Source: Agrococcus terreus (GTDB taxonomy: Bacteria; Actinomycetota; Actinomycetes; Actinomycetales; Microbacteriaceae). From it: DNA of 64,000 bases. The position numbers were made by a program, and so were the translations under genes. Positions 40,668 to 50,568 of this stretch are shown in pieces (positions within the stretch are counted from its first letter, which is position 1; each line of letters opens with the position of its first letter). The stretch spans positions 310,001 to 374,000 of the forward strand of contig NZ_BMLM01000001.1 of NCBI RefSeq assembly GCF_014645235.1, given 5' to 3'. The notes below the pieces were generated by a model that had not been told where the DNA came from, ran no database searches, and worked only from the letters and a program-made list of their open reading frames with translations.

Positions 40668-41396
40668 CTACGGCTGGCTCGCGACGGCGTCGCCCTCGGG
40701 CCGGCCGTGCCGCAGGTCTCCGTCGGCGTCGTGGCCGTGGAGGCGGTGGTCGTCCACCGAGAGGTGCTCGTGGAGCGCCCGGTGCAGCTCCTCCATGGTC
40801 CCCGAGCGGACGAGCTCGATGAGCTCGCGGTGGCCGGGCACGACGTTCGATCGCTCGGGGTAGGCGCCGGGGAAGTGCGTGAGGCAGATGAGTGCCTCGG
40901 TCGCGAGGGTGGCGTAGGCGCGGTCGAGCCGCGAGTTGCCGGCATCGGCGACGAGCGCGGTGTGGAACTCCAGGTCGATCCGGCCCAGCCGTGGCCAGTC
41001 CCCGGCGTCGAACGCAGCCTGCATGCGGTCGACGATCGCCGTCAGCCGGTCTGCCGCAGCCTCGCGTCGATCGGCGTCGCGGCCCGTCACGATCTCGCCG
41101 GCCGCGCACTCGATCACCTCGCGCGCCGCGAACACCTCCGCGACGTCCCGCGCATCGAGCTCCTGCACGAACACGCCGCGGTTGGGCCGCGCGAGGAGCA
41201 GGCCCTCCTGCACGAGCCGGTGCAGGGCCTCCCGCACGGGGCCGCGCGACACGTTGAGCCGGCTCGCGACGAGCGCCTCGTTGACCTGGTCGCCGGGGGC
41301 GAACGCGCCGTCGATGATGCTCTCGCGGAGCTGGTCGGCGATCACCACCGCCGTCGGCCTGCTGTTGATGGCCGACAGTGCCTCGACTCCTCGCAT
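40668..41396 (-). CDS. GntR-family regulator with FCD domain (paralogue B)
   Basis: A 242-residue paralogue of the regulator at 22640-23341, sharing SRGPVREALHRLVQEGLL, RPNRGVFV and REVIECAA segments. FCD ligand residues are seen in RIDLEFHTALV, GHRELIELV and LHEHLSV. The gene is convergent with the catabolic operon and divergent from the cupin, whose promoter carries a GATTGTTGACAATC palindrome. It is therefore the best candidate to control both the cupin and, through the identical site at 29443, the ABC operon. The start ATG 41396 leaves a leader with a GGTCCCC/GGGGACC stem at 41417-41435. Confidence 0.83.
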   Translation of the reverse strand: MRGVEALSAINSRPTAVVIADQLRESIIDGAFAPGDQVNEALVASRLNVSRGPVREALHRLVQEGLLLARPNRGVFVQELDARDVAEVFAAREVIECAAGEIVTGRDADRREAAADRLTAIVDRMQAAFDAGDWPRLGRIDLEFHTALVADAGNSRLDRAYATLATEALICLTHFPGAYPERSNVVPGHRELIELVRSGTMEELHRALHEHLSVDDHRLHGHDADGDLRHGRPEGDAVASQP

Positions 41397-41444
41397 GCGC
41401 GCTCCCCTCGTGACGCGGTCCCCGATCGGGGGACCGTTCCTCGC

Positions 41445-41456
41445 ATCGTAGACAAT
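41445..41456. promoter_or_regulatory. Candidate operator upstream of GntR paralogue B
   Basis: On the minus strand ATTGTCTACGAT, an imperfect ATTGT-NN-ACAAT palindrome with the ATTGTCTAC stretch also found upstream of paralogue A at 22607. Suggests autoregulation or cross-regulation. Confidence 0.45.
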
Positions 41457-41507
41457 CCACACGGACAACCGGTGAGGCGCGGCTCGACTTCCCGGATCCG
41501 TCGATGC

Positions 41508-41543
41508 GGATTGTTGACAATCTGCACGTGCGGGCGGGACGAT
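41508..41543 (+). promoter_or_regulatory. Operator-promoter of the cupin gene
   Basis: The same 19 bases as at 29443 (GGATTGTTGACAATCTGCA) include a perfect 6-2-6 palindrome and a TTGACA -35 (41514-41519). GACGAT (41538-41543) at 18 bases spacing is a possible -10. The cupin ATG is at 41591. Confidence 0.7.
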
Positions 41544-41590
41544 GGAGGGGAGCGGGCGCGACGCGGCGCCCCAGCACCGAGAGGATCCGC

Positions 41591-41971
41591 ATGCCCAACG
41601 CCATCGTCGTCGCCGACGCGACGCAGGCCGACGCCGGCGAGCACCGGCCCAAGGCCACCGCCGAGCAGCCCGGCCAGACCGAGTCCTCCCGGACCGTGTG
41701 GGAGTCCGGCGAGGGCATCCGCTCGGGCGTGTGGGAGGTGACCCCCGGGTCGTTCCGCAGCACCCGCCCCGAGTACCACGAGATGTGCCAGATCGTCTCG
41801 GGCACCGCGACCATCACCGAGGACGACGGCAGCTCGTTCGAGATCGGCCCCGGCTCGCTCTTCGTCACGCCCGAGGGCTGGACCGGGCACTGGCAGGTGC
41901 ACGAGACGCTCCGCAAGGTCTGGGTGACGATCCCGTTCTCGGCGCTCGCCGCGCCGGTGCGCTCGGCCTGA
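41591..41971 (+). CDS. Cupin-domain protein (Cupin_3 type)
   Basis: A 126-residue cupin from ATG 41591 behind GAGAGG. The core reads ESGEGIRSGVWEVTPGSFR, EYHEMCQIVSGTATI and PGSLFVTPEGWTGHW, typical of the DUF861/ethanolamine-utilisation-like cupins that often accompany amine oxidase and aldehyde dehydrogenase genes. The role is probably catalytic or sensing in the same catabolic pathway. It shares its operator sequence with the ABC operon at 29535 and diverges from the GntR paralogue B. Confidence 0.78.
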   Translation: MPNAIVVADATQADAGEHRPKATAEQPGQTESSRTVWESGEGIRSGVWEVTPGSFRSTRPEYHEMCQIVSGTATITEDDGSSFEIGPGSLFVTPEGWTGHWQVHETLRKVWVTIPFSALAAPVRSA

Positions 41972-42001
41972 GATCCCGCATCCGCCGAGCGGCGGACACG
42001 A

Positions 42002-42035
42002 AGGAGGCGCCGCCCCGCTCGGGGCGGCGCCTCCT
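42002..42035. terminator. Bidirectional 15-bp hairpin between convergent genes
   Basis: AGGAGGCGCCGCCCC and its exact complement with loop GCTC, between the cupin stop and the YHS gene stop. The strongest terminator-like stem in the window. Confidence 0.75.
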
Positions 42036-42052
42036 GCTGTGCGGCGTCGCGA

Positions 42053-42265
42053 CTACGCGGCCGCCAGGTAGCGCTCGGGGTCGGCGTCGAAGAGCGGGCC
42101 GCAGGCGGCGCAGCAGAGGTAGTAGGTCTGGCCCTCGTGCTCGCGGACGAGGCCCTGCGAGGCCGCCGTCTCCTTGTCGACGAAGTTGCCGCGCATCACG
42201 GGGCACTCGGCGGTGGCCTCCTCCGGCGTGGTCGCGGCGGCGTGGTGGTTGTGCGCTTCGCACAT
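42053..42265 (-). CDS. Small YHS-domain metal-binding protein
   Basis: A 70-residue protein with a His-rich start (HNHHAA) and a YHS/TRASH-like core: CPVMRG near residue 21 and YYLCCAACGPLFDADPERY near the end. YHS domains bind copper or other soft metals. It is the last gene of the copper operon, 52 bases after copA, and is probably a cytosolic copper carrier or sensor. Confidence 0.75.
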   Translation of the reverse strand: MCEAHNHHAAATTPEEATAECPVMRGNFVDKETAASQGLVREHEGQTYYLCCAACGPLFDADPERYLAAA

Positions 42266-42317
42266 GGTGGTGGTCCTCTCGGATGGGGGGTGAGGGATCG
42301 GGCGCCGGTCCGGATCG

Positions 42318-44621
<2,304 letters not shown>

Positions 44622-44655
44622 GTGCGGTTCCTTCGCGGTTCGGGCGCGGGACGCG

Positions 44656-45639
44656 TCAGTGGTCGTCGTCGTGGCCGTCGTCGGCCGGGGACTCGCTCGG
44701 CGAGCCCTCGGTCGCCGGCGCCGACTGGGCGGGGGCTGCGGTGCCGTCGGTGGTCACGACGAACGACGCGGTCTGGACCTCGCCGTCGACCTGGAAGTCG
44801 AAGTAGAGGAGGTAGCGGCCGGGCGTGGGCGCCTCGGTGGCGAACTCGACCGTGGGGCCGGACTCCTGGCCGGCCTCGGGCTCGGCGCCCTCGGGGTGCA
44901 CGTGGAGGTAGGCGAGGTCGCCGTCGCGGAGCGCGACGAGGTGGCCGAAGGCGCCCAGGTAGGGCTCGAGCTCCGTGACGGACTCGCCGTCGCGGCTCAC
45001 CTCGACGGTGAGGGTCGAGCTGCCGCCGGCGACGAGGTCGCCCTCGAGCCGCACGTCGAAGTCGCCGGCGCGAGACTCCCGCACCTCGTCGCCGAGCGCG
45101 ACGGCCTCCACCTCGCCCGGCACCGAGATGCTGCGGGTGAGGGTGATGCCGTCCTCCTGCGCCGCGGGCGTGAAGTCGGCGAACACGCGGTAGGTGCCAG
45201 CCTCCTCCCACGTCCACGGGATCGACCAGGTGCCCTCGGCGTCGAGCTCGGGGTGCACGTGGCGGAACTCGCTGCCGTCCTCGCGGACGACGATGAGGTG
45301 GAGGTCCTTCTCGTGCTCCTCGGTGTACTCCGTCACCGGCTCGCCCTCGGGGTCGAGCACCTGGAACGAGAGCTCGCCGTCCTCGTCGGTCGCGGCGGGG
45401 GCCGCGACGGGGCTGAGGAGGTAGCCGTCGGCCTCGAGCGAGAGGCCGGGGAGCGCGGCGCTCGCGGCCTCGCCCTCGGGGGCGGTCTCGGCGTGGCCGC
45501 CGTGGCCGCCCTGCTCCTCGGCGGCCGCGCGCGCCTCGACGGCGCTCTCGGGCACCACGGCGCCCGCGACGACGAAGGCCGCGCCGAACGCGGCGAGCAG
45601 GCCGAGGCCGTACAGGGAGAGTCGGGCGGGAGCGTTCAT
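44656..45639 (-). CDS. Secreted or membrane-anchored copper-operon protein
   Basis: A 327-residue protein with an N-terminal hydrophobic anchor (about residues 7-30) and His-rich patches just outside (GGHGGHAE) and at the C-terminus (DDGHDDDH). Two similar beta-rich halves each contain a histidine motif: [10 protein letters not shown] near 125 and [11 protein letters not shown] near 245. Proteins of this type occur beside copA in actinobacteria and are thought to hold metal outside the membrane; the exact role is unknown. Start at 45639 after GAGGATC. Confidence 0.72.
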   Translation of the reverse strand: MNAPARLSLYGLGLLAAFGAAFVVAGAVVPESAVEARAAAEEQGGHGGHAETAPEGEAASAALPGLSLEADGYLLSPVAAPAATDEDGELSFQVLDPEGEPVTEYTEEHEKDLHLIVVREDGSEFRHVHPELDAEGTWSIPWTWEEAGTYRVFADFTPAAQEDGITLTRSISVPGEVEAVALGDEVRESRAGDFDVRLEGDLVAGGSSTLTVEVSRDGESVTELEPYLGAFGHLVALRDGDLAYLHVHPEGAEPEAGQESGPTVEFATEAPTPGRYLLYFDFQVDGEVQTASFVVTTDGTAAPAQSAPATEGSPSESPADDGHDDDH

Positions 45640-45714
45640 CGGATCCTCGTCGTTCGTCGCGTCGGTTCGGTGCGGTGCGGGGTCGGTGCGGTCGGCCGCG
45701 GGGGCCGGGCCGGG

Positions 45715-45927
45715 TCAGGCGGGCTGGGCCTCGTAGCCGGCCTCCTCGACGGCCGCGAGCACCGCGGCGTCGTCGACGGGGGAGTCGGCCGTGGTGACGG
45801 CGAGGTGGCCGTCGGCGGCGCGGACGTCGATCGAGACGACGCCGTCGATCTGCGAGACCTCGCCGCGGATCGCGCCCTCGCAGTGCGAGCACGTCATGCC
45901 GGTCACCTGGTACTCGGTGGTTGCCAT
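45715..45927 (-). CDS. copZ: Copper chaperone CopZ
   Basis: A 70-residue heavy-metal-associated domain with GMTCSHC (10-16). It carries Cu(I) to CopA. First gene of the leftward copper operon, start at 45927 behind AGGAGG, with a CsoR-type operator in its promoter. The 75-base gap to the next gene is G/C-rich with repeated TCGGTGCGG and no clear stem. Confidence 0.9.
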   Translation of the reverse strand: MATTEYQVTGMTCSHCEGAIRGEVSQIDGVVSIDVRAADGHLAVTTADSPVDDAAVLAAVEEAGYEAQPA

Positions 45928-45983
45928 CGCTGCCTCCTGGTCGCTGGGGCTCCCGCCGTCCGCGGGTGCCTGCTACGGTCGAA

Positions 45984-46011
45984 ACTATACCCCTGGGGGG
46001 TATGCACGCAA
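45984..46011 (-). promoter_or_regulatory. Copper promoter with CsoR-type operator
   Basis: On the minus strand TTGCGT (46006-46011), 16 bases, TATAGT (45984-45989). The spacer is the near-symmetrical ATACCCCTGGGGGGTAT (45987-46003 on the plus strand), matching the known CsoR consensus of TATACCCnnnGGGTATA type. CsoR releases DNA on binding Cu(I). No csoR gene lies in the window. Confidence 0.8.
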
Positions 46012-46031
46012 CACCGATCGAGGAGGCCGGG

Positions 46032-47234
46032 ATGGCATCGGAGCAGGACGGCATCGTGATCGTGGGCGCGGGCGCCGCGGGCCACGCGGCCGCGGCGGGG
46101 CTGCGCCGCCACGGCTGGACGGGCCGCATCCGGCTCGTCCACGGCGAGGACGGCCCGCCCATCAACCGCACCCTCGTCGACACCGGCCTCCTGCCGGGGC
46201 TGCTCACGGTCGGGCAGATCGCGCTGCCGCCGCTCGACGACGTCGAGCTCGTGCATGCGCGCGCCATCGCGCTCGATCCGGAGAGCCGCTCGGTGGCGCT
46301 CTCGAACGGCCAGGTGCTCACCGGCGAGGCGATCGTGCTCGCGACCGGCAGCGCGCCGCGCGCGCTCGACCCGTCGGTCGAGGTCGACGCCGAGGTGCCG
46401 CTCCACGTGCTCCACACCGCCGACGACGCCGCATCGCTCCGCGGCGCCGTCGCGGCGCTCGACGCGCCCCGCATCGCGGTGCTCGGCGCCGGCTTCATCG
46501 GGGCGGAGGTCGCGAGCCTCTGGGCACCCGGCGCCCGCGTGACGCTCGTGGGCCGCTCGGCGCTGCCGCTGCGCGACGCCGTCGGCGAGGGGATCGCGGC
46601 GCGGCTCGCGGCGCTGCACGCCGAGCGGGTCGACGCCCGCCTCGGGTCGCGGGTGCTCGCTGTGCGCGCGACGCCCGGCGGCGCGGCGCCCGTGCGCGTC
46701 GAGCTCGCGGGCGAGGACGGCGCGAGCGACGTGGTCGACGCCGACCTCGTGGTCGTCGCGGTCGGCGCCGCGCCCGCGGCCGCGTGGGCGGGCTTCCCCG
46801 GCGCGGTCCCGACCGACGACCGCCTCCGCGTGCCCGGCATGCCGGGCGTCTACGCCGCCGGCGGCGCGGCGGCGCCCGAGGTCGATGGCGCCCCGCTGCG
46901 CGTCGACCACTGGGATGCGGCGGCCGCACAGGGCGCGCACGCGGCGCAGGCCGTGCTGCACGACCTCGGCCTCGCCGCCGATCCGGGCCCGTGGCGGCCC
47001 ATCACGGGCTTCACGCTCATGGCCCACGGCGCCGTCGTCTCGGGCCGCGGCGCCTGGGCGCCGGGTGCCGAGACGACGACCGAGGCGGCCGGCGACGGCC
47101 TGCTCGCCTTGGTGCGCGACGCATCCGGCACCCTCGTGGGCGTCGCCGGCTGGAACGCCGGGCGCGCGGTCGCCGAGGCCGCCGCCCGCATCGGGGCGGC
47201 CGCGGCGCCGGTGGCTTCGGGGAAGCCGGCCTAG
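46032..47234 (+). CDS. FAD/NAD(P)-dependent pyridine nucleotide-disulphide-family oxidoreductase
   Basis: A 400-residue two-dinucleotide-domain flavoprotein: GAGAAGHAAAAG (12-23) for FAD, ATGSAPR, GAGFIGAEVA for NAD(P)H and VYAAGGAAAPEV near 290. No redox-active CxxxxC pair is seen, so it resembles ferredoxin/rubredoxin reductases rather than disulphide reductases. ATG 46032 was chosen for its GAGGAGG site; an in-frame ATG at 46002 lies inside the CsoR operator. Divergent from copZ across that operator, it is probably copper-induced; the electron acceptor is unknown. Confidence 0.82.
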   Translation: MASEQDGIVIVGAGAAGHAAAAGLRRHGWTGRIRLVHGEDGPPINRTLVDTGLLPGLLTVGQIALPPLDDVELVHARAIALDPESRSVALSNGQVLTGEAIVLATGSAPRALDPSVEVDAEVPLHVLHTADDAASLRGAVAALDAPRIAVLGAGFIGAEVASLWAPGARVTLVGRSALPLRDAVGEGIAARLAALHAERVDARLGSRVLAVRATPGGAAPVRVELAGEDGASDVVDADLVVVAVGAAPAAAWAGFPGAVPTDDRLRVPGMPGVYAAGGAAAPEVDGAPLRVDHWDAAAAQGAHAAQAVLHDLGLAADPGPWRPITGFTLMAHGAVVSGRGAWAPGAETTTEAAGDGLLALVRDASGTLVGVAGWNAGRAVAEAAARIGAAAAPVASGKPA

Positions 47235-47773
47235 AGGAACTCGAGCGGGTCGAACTCGTCGATGGGGATGATCCGCACGCGCGGCAGGCGGCTGTTGAAC
47301 GCCGCGACGTCGTACTCGAGGTCGAAGAGCTCGACGCCCTCGACGTTCCGCAGCCCGCCCGCCACGAACTCCGCGAACCCGACGACGCCCACGCGGCGCT
47401 CGCCCTCGGCCAGCTGCTCGAGCTGCGGCGCGAAGTCGCCGTCGTGGCTGACGAGCATGACGTCGGCGTCGCGCTCGAGCAGCGCCTCGGCCGTGCGCTG
47501 GATGGCGATGTCGACGACCTTGCCCTCGCCGCTCAGCGGCACCGGGCGGTAGCCGATGGCGATGAGCGCCTGCACGAACGACGTGGGCAGCTCGCCCGGC
47601 ACCGCGAGGAAGAACAGGCCCTGCACGGGCTGCTCCCACGCGCGCTCGGCGAAGGCGAGCAGCTTGTTCCAGCGCGGCCGCTCCTCGGGCTGCGGTCGTC
47701 GGTTGAGCAGCGAGACCCCGAGGGTCGCGTCGATGTTCTCGCCGTCGACGAGCAGGTACGTGGTGCGGGCCAT
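47231..47773 (-). CDS. NYN-domain protein (LabA/DUF88-like putative ribonuclease)
   Basis: A 180-residue PIN-like NYN protein. Acidic residues of the predicted metal site are in LVDGENID at the N-terminus, GKVVDIAIQR in the middle and LVSHDGDFAPQL. Such proteins are predicted RNases. Its stop overlaps the stop of the facing reductase gene (CTAG). It stands alone on this strand, with the paired 49-base repeats directly upstream. Confidence 0.8.
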   Translation of the reverse strand: MARTTYLLVDGENIDATLGVSLLNRRPQPEERPRWNKLLAFAERAWEQPVQGLFFLAVPGELPTSFVQALIAIGYRPVPLSGEGKVVDIAIQRTAEALLERDADVMLVSHDGDFAPQLEQLAEGERRVGVVGFAEFVAGGLRNVEGVELFDLEYDVAAFNSRLPRVRIIPIDEFDPLEFL

Positions 47774-47838
47774 GGGCCGATCCTAGGTGCGGCCGGGCGT
47801 CGGGCCGCCGGGCCGCGCGGCTCGCGCCGGATGCCGAG

Positions 47839-47950
47839 GTGCACCGATGCGCCCCTCCGGCGCCGCTCGAGGGGCGCTTCGGTGCACGGGCTGCGGGGCA
47901 CGTGCACCGATCGGCTCCGACGGGCGCCGCCGCGGGGCCGATCCGTGCAC
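47839..47950. repeat. Second pair of 49-base GTGCAC-bounded units
   Basis: Units 47839-47887 and 47902-47950, each 49 bases with GTGCAC at both ends, spaced by 14 bases exactly as at 14879-14990. The first unit forms a long hairpin: GTGCACCGA pairs with TCGGTGCAC and GCGCCCCTC with GAGGGGCGC. Both start GTGCACCGAT. Confidence 0.85.
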
Positions 47951-47961
47951 GTGCGAAGCGC

Positions 47962-48435
47962 TCAGCGCCGCTCGAGGTAGGCCGCGATGCGGTCGAACGC
48001 GCCCTGCCACGCCATGCCGGCGAAGAAGTCGCGCACCTCGGGGGTGGGGAAGCCGCTCTGGACCACGCGCATCCGCGTGCCCGCCCCCTCCGCCTCGAAC
48101 GTGACCGTCACGCGCGTCGTCATCGTCGCGCCGCTCGGATCGGAGCCGACCGACTCGGTGACGAGCCGATGCGGCCGCTCGATCTCGAGGAAGGTCTGCA
48201 CCTCGCGGAAGAGGGTCTGCGCGTCGGGGCCCCAGACCGCCGTCTGCTGCCCGCCGACCCGCAGGTCGGTCTCGATCTCGACGATCCCCGGCTCGTCGTC
48301 GAGGATCGAGAACCAGATCCGCTGCTGCGCGGGGTCGGTGTAGGCGTCGAAGACCTGCTCCGGGGTGGCCGGCAGCAGCCGGTCGGTGCGGAGCTCGAGC
48401 CCCTCGTCCTGGGTGGTGCGCTGCGTCTCGTTCAT
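47962..48435 (-). CDS. SRPBCC/AHSA1-family protein
   Basis: A 157-residue START-like fold protein (AHSA1 type) with the usual opening LPATPEQVFDAYTDPAQQRIWF and a closing TRMRVVQSGFPTPEVRDFFAGMAWQGAF. The family binds hydrophobic ligands in a cavity. The ATG at 48435 overlaps the stop of the ArsR-type regulator (ATGA), the standard two-gene arrangement for this pair, in which the regulator probably controls both. Ligand unknown. Confidence 0.85.
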   Translation of the reverse strand: MNETQRTTQDEGLELRTDRLLPATPEQVFDAYTDPAQQRIWFSILDDEPGIVEIETDLRVGGQQTAVWGPDAQTLFREVQTFLEIERPHRLVTESVGSDPSGATMTTRVTVTFEAEGAGTRMRVVQSGFPTPEVRDFFAGMAWQGAFDRIAAYLERR

Positions 48436-48770
48436 CGTCCTGCTCCGTCCTTCAGGGTGCAGTAGGCGTCCAGGCCGTCGAGGCGACGCTCCCAGAGCCG
48501 TTGGTAGAAGCCGATCCATGCCATGGCGTCGTCGAGCCGGTCGGCGCCGAGCCGGACCTGGCGCGTGCGCCCGACCTTCTCGGTGGCGACGAGGCCAGCC
48601 TCCTCGAGCACGCGCACGTGCTTCGCCATGCCGGTGACGGTGATGCCCGCGGGTGCCGCGAGCTCGCCGATGCTGGCGGAGCCGTGGCGCCCGAGGTGCT
48701 CGAGCACGTCTCGGCGGCTGGGGTCGGCGATCGCCGCGAGCGTGCGGTCGACGACGTGAGAGTGAACCAT
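48432..48770 (-). CDS. ArsR-family regulator partnered with SRPBCC protein
   Basis: A 112-residue winged-helix protein (DPSRRDVLEHLGRHGSASIGEL, then TGMAKHVRVLEEAGLV as recognition region). No cysteine metal site is present, so a non-metal ligand is likely. It is translationally coupled to the SRPBCC gene. An inverted repeat GTTCAG-N9-CTGAAC lies 4-24 bases before its ATG (48770) and is the likely autoregulatory site. Confidence 0.83.
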   Translation of the reverse strand: MVHSHVVDRTLAAIADPSRRDVLEHLGRHGSASIGELAAPAGITVTGMAKHVRVLEEAGLVATEKVGRTRQVRLGADRLDDAMAWIGFYQRLWERRLDGLDAYCTLKDGAGR

Positions 48771-48773
48771 GCT

Positions 48774-48794
48774 GTTCAGTGGTGCACGCTGAAC
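48774..48794. promoter_or_regulatory. Operator candidate GTTCAG-N9-CTGAAC
   Basis: Perfect 6-bp arms with 9 bases between, immediately upstream of the ArsR-type gene. Position and symmetry fit self-repression. Confidence 0.55.
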
Positions 48795-48877
48795 CGGATG
48801 GTGCAACGTCCGATCTGCGACGGCAGGGGAGCCGCGCCGCCCGCTCCCTCGCCCCGAGCGGTCGATGCGCGCGAGGG

Positions 48878-48970
48878 AGTGGTCACCTCCTGCGAGCAGT
48901 GGTCACGAAGTGCTGCGACGAGCGACCACTCCCGACACTTCGTGACCACTCGATGCAGGAAGTGGCCACT
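48878..48970. repeat. Nested inverted repeat with AGTGGTCAC motifs
   Basis: Inner arms AGTGGTCACGAAGTG (48898-48912) and exact complement (48936-48950). Outer arms AGTGGTCACCTCCTGC (48878-48893) and GCAGGAAGTGGCCACT (48955-48970) match at 14 of 16 positions. A 4-base bulge on each side gives one 93-base hairpin. It lies between the ArsR gene and the CtlX-like gene, downstream of the latter. A related unit is at 60484-60535. Confidence 0.75.
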
Positions 48971-48987
48971 CGAGCTCGGGCCGCGAG

Positions 48988-50040
48988 CTACGCGGCCCCG
49001 ACCACCACGCCCGGCACCGGCTCCGACGCCGCCTCGGCACCATCCATCGTCTCCGGCTCCTCGGCGATCGCCTCGACGGCATCGGTGAGCTCGGGCGTGC
49101 GCGCCGGCCGCGCGTCGAGGTGGATGCCCGCGATCATGCAGCGCACGGAGCCGCCGGCGAGCTCGATGGTGGGGATGTCGACCGCGACGATCTCGCAGGA
49201 CTCCTCGATGGCCGCGATCTGGTCGGGTCGCAGCGAGCGCCGCGCGCGCTCCGACATCGCCATGATCGTGCGGCGGCGCCCGTCGGGCCAGCGGCCCGCG
49301 AGCTCGACGGCGTTCCCGGCGAACTCCCGCACCTGCGTCTCGGTGAGCTGGACGACCTTCCGGCCGTGCACCGCGAGGCGCTCGCGCACCTGCTCGCGCC
49401 GCCGCGCATCCGGGATCATCTCGAGCGCGAACAGCGCCACGTCGGTGCCCACGCAGGCGATGACGTTGGTGTGGTAGACCGGCACGCCGTCGGCGTCGAC
49501 CGCGTCGAACACCATCGGCTCGTAGCCGAAGTCGGTGCAGAAGCGCTCCAGCACCTGCGCGTCCGCGCGGTGGCTGCGGGCCATGTAGGCGACGCGCGAG
49601 ACGTGGTCGAGCACCATGGCGCCCGTGCCCTCGAGGAAGACGCCGTCGGGCTCGAGGCCCGAGTAGTCGACGACGACCTGCACGCGGTAGGTGCTCTTCA
49701 GCATCTCGAGCACGTCGGTGCGGCGCTCGTGCCGGCGGTTGGAGGCGTACATCGGGTAGACGGCGACCATGCCGCCCGCGTGCGTCGACAGCCAGTTGTT
49801 CGGGAAGACGGAGTCGGGGCGTGTGTGGTCCTCGTCCTCGAAGACGTGCACGACCACCCCCGCGGCGCGGAGGGCCTCGGCGACGGCGTCCATCTCGGCC
49901 AGCGCGCTCGCGGCGACGGCGGCGGCGCTCTCGCCGTCCTCCGGCTCCGCCTGGAAGGCGTTGTCGGCCGCGGTCGCGGGGTTCGGGCGGAACCGCAGGG
50001 CGCGGACGAGGATGACGGCTTCGGGTGCGACGGCGCTCAC
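48988..50040 (-). CDS. CtlX-like amidinohydrolase (citrulline/arginine-deiminase superfamily)
   Basis: A 350-residue protein of the guanidine-group-modifying fold from GTG 50040. Characteristic segments are VFPNNWLSTH, GVFLEGTGAMV, YHTNVIACVG (catalytic His region) and GGSVRCMIAGIHL with the catalytic Cys. It resembles citrulline-utilisation hydrolase CtlX and dimethylarginine-type hydrolases. Likely substrates are citrulline, arginine or methylarginine. The C-terminal 35 residues are acidic and Ala-rich. Promoter TACTGT lies 7 bases upstream, so the transcript seems leaderless. Confidence 0.8.
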   Translation of the reverse strand: MSAVAPEAVILVRALRFRPNPATAADNAFQAEPEDGESAAAVAASALAEMDAVAEALRAAGVVVHVFEDEDHTRPDSVFPNNWLSTHAGGMVAVYPMYASNRRHERRTDVLEMLKSTYRVQVVVDYSGLEPDGVFLEGTGAMVLDHVSRVAYMARSHRADAQVLERFCTDFGYEPMVFDAVDADGVPVYHTNVIACVGTDVALFALEMIPDARRREQVRERLAVHGRKVVQLTETQVREFAGNAVELAGRWPDGRRRTIMAMSERARRSLRPDQIAAIEESCEIVAVDIPTIELAGGSVRCMIAGIHLDARPARTPELTDAVEAIAEEPETMDGAEAASEPVPGVVVGAA

Positions 50041-50047
50041 GATGCCG

Positions 50048-50053
50048 ACAGTA
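50048..50053 (-). promoter_or_regulatory. -10 hexamer (TACTGT) of a leaderless transcript
   Basis: On the minus strand TACTGT ends 7 bases before the GTG at 50040, where no ribosome site is seen. The -35 is not clear. Confidence 0.45.
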
Positions 50054-50145
50054 GCGACGCTCGCGCGCGGATTCCGAGCATCCGCGCTCGCGAGCCGCGC
50101 CGGGCCACCTTGACGTGCAACGATCGTGCTGTGGAGCGCTCGGCG

Positions 50146-50514
50146 ATGGATCGGCGGCCCCTGTGGCTGGCGGCGCTGGCGCTCGCGGTCGTGGTCCAGC
50201 TCGTGGTGCTCTACCTCCCGAGCCCGCCCGAGGGGCCGGGCATCCCGGGCCTCGACAAGGTCGTCCACGTGGGCGTCTTCGCGGCGCCGGCGCTCGCGGG
50301 AGTCCTCGGCGGCCTGCGCCCGGCGGTGCTCGGCGCTGCGCTCGCGGCCCACGCCGTCGTCTCGGAGCTCGCGCAGCACGCGCTGCTCGCGGAGCGGTCG
50401 GGGGATGCGTGGGACGTGGCCGCCGACCTCGTCGGCGTCGCGCTCGGCCTCGCGGTCGGCGTCGCGCTGCGGCGGCGCGCAGCCCGCCCGATCGAGCGCC
50501 ACGAGCGCCGATGA
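50146..50514 (+). CDS. VanZ-like small membrane protein
   Basis: About 122 residues with four hydrophobic segments, and the VanZ-family signature of an Asp/His pair in the second span (GLDKVVHVGVFA) and GDAWDVAADLVGVALGLAVG in the last. VanZ-like proteins are of uncertain function and are linked with envelope stress or teicoplanin resistance. ATG 50146 has TGGAG upstream; the GTG at 50131 in the same frame is an alternative start. Confidence 0.75.
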   Translation: MDRRPLWLAALALAVVVQLVVLYLPSPPEGPGIPGLDKVVHVGVFAAPALAGVLGGLRPAVLGAALAAHAVVSELAQHALLAERSGDAWDVAADLVGVALGLAVGVALRRRAARPIERHERR

Positions 50515-50568
50515 GCGCTGCGGAGCGGCGTCCGCAGCCGCTCTCTGCACATGTGCGGCGCGCGCTGC

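Noticed and set aside
46002-46031. Upstream start for the flavin reductase at 46002
   Set aside because: It would lie within the CsoR operator and lacks a ribosome site; 46032 has GAGGAGG directly before it.
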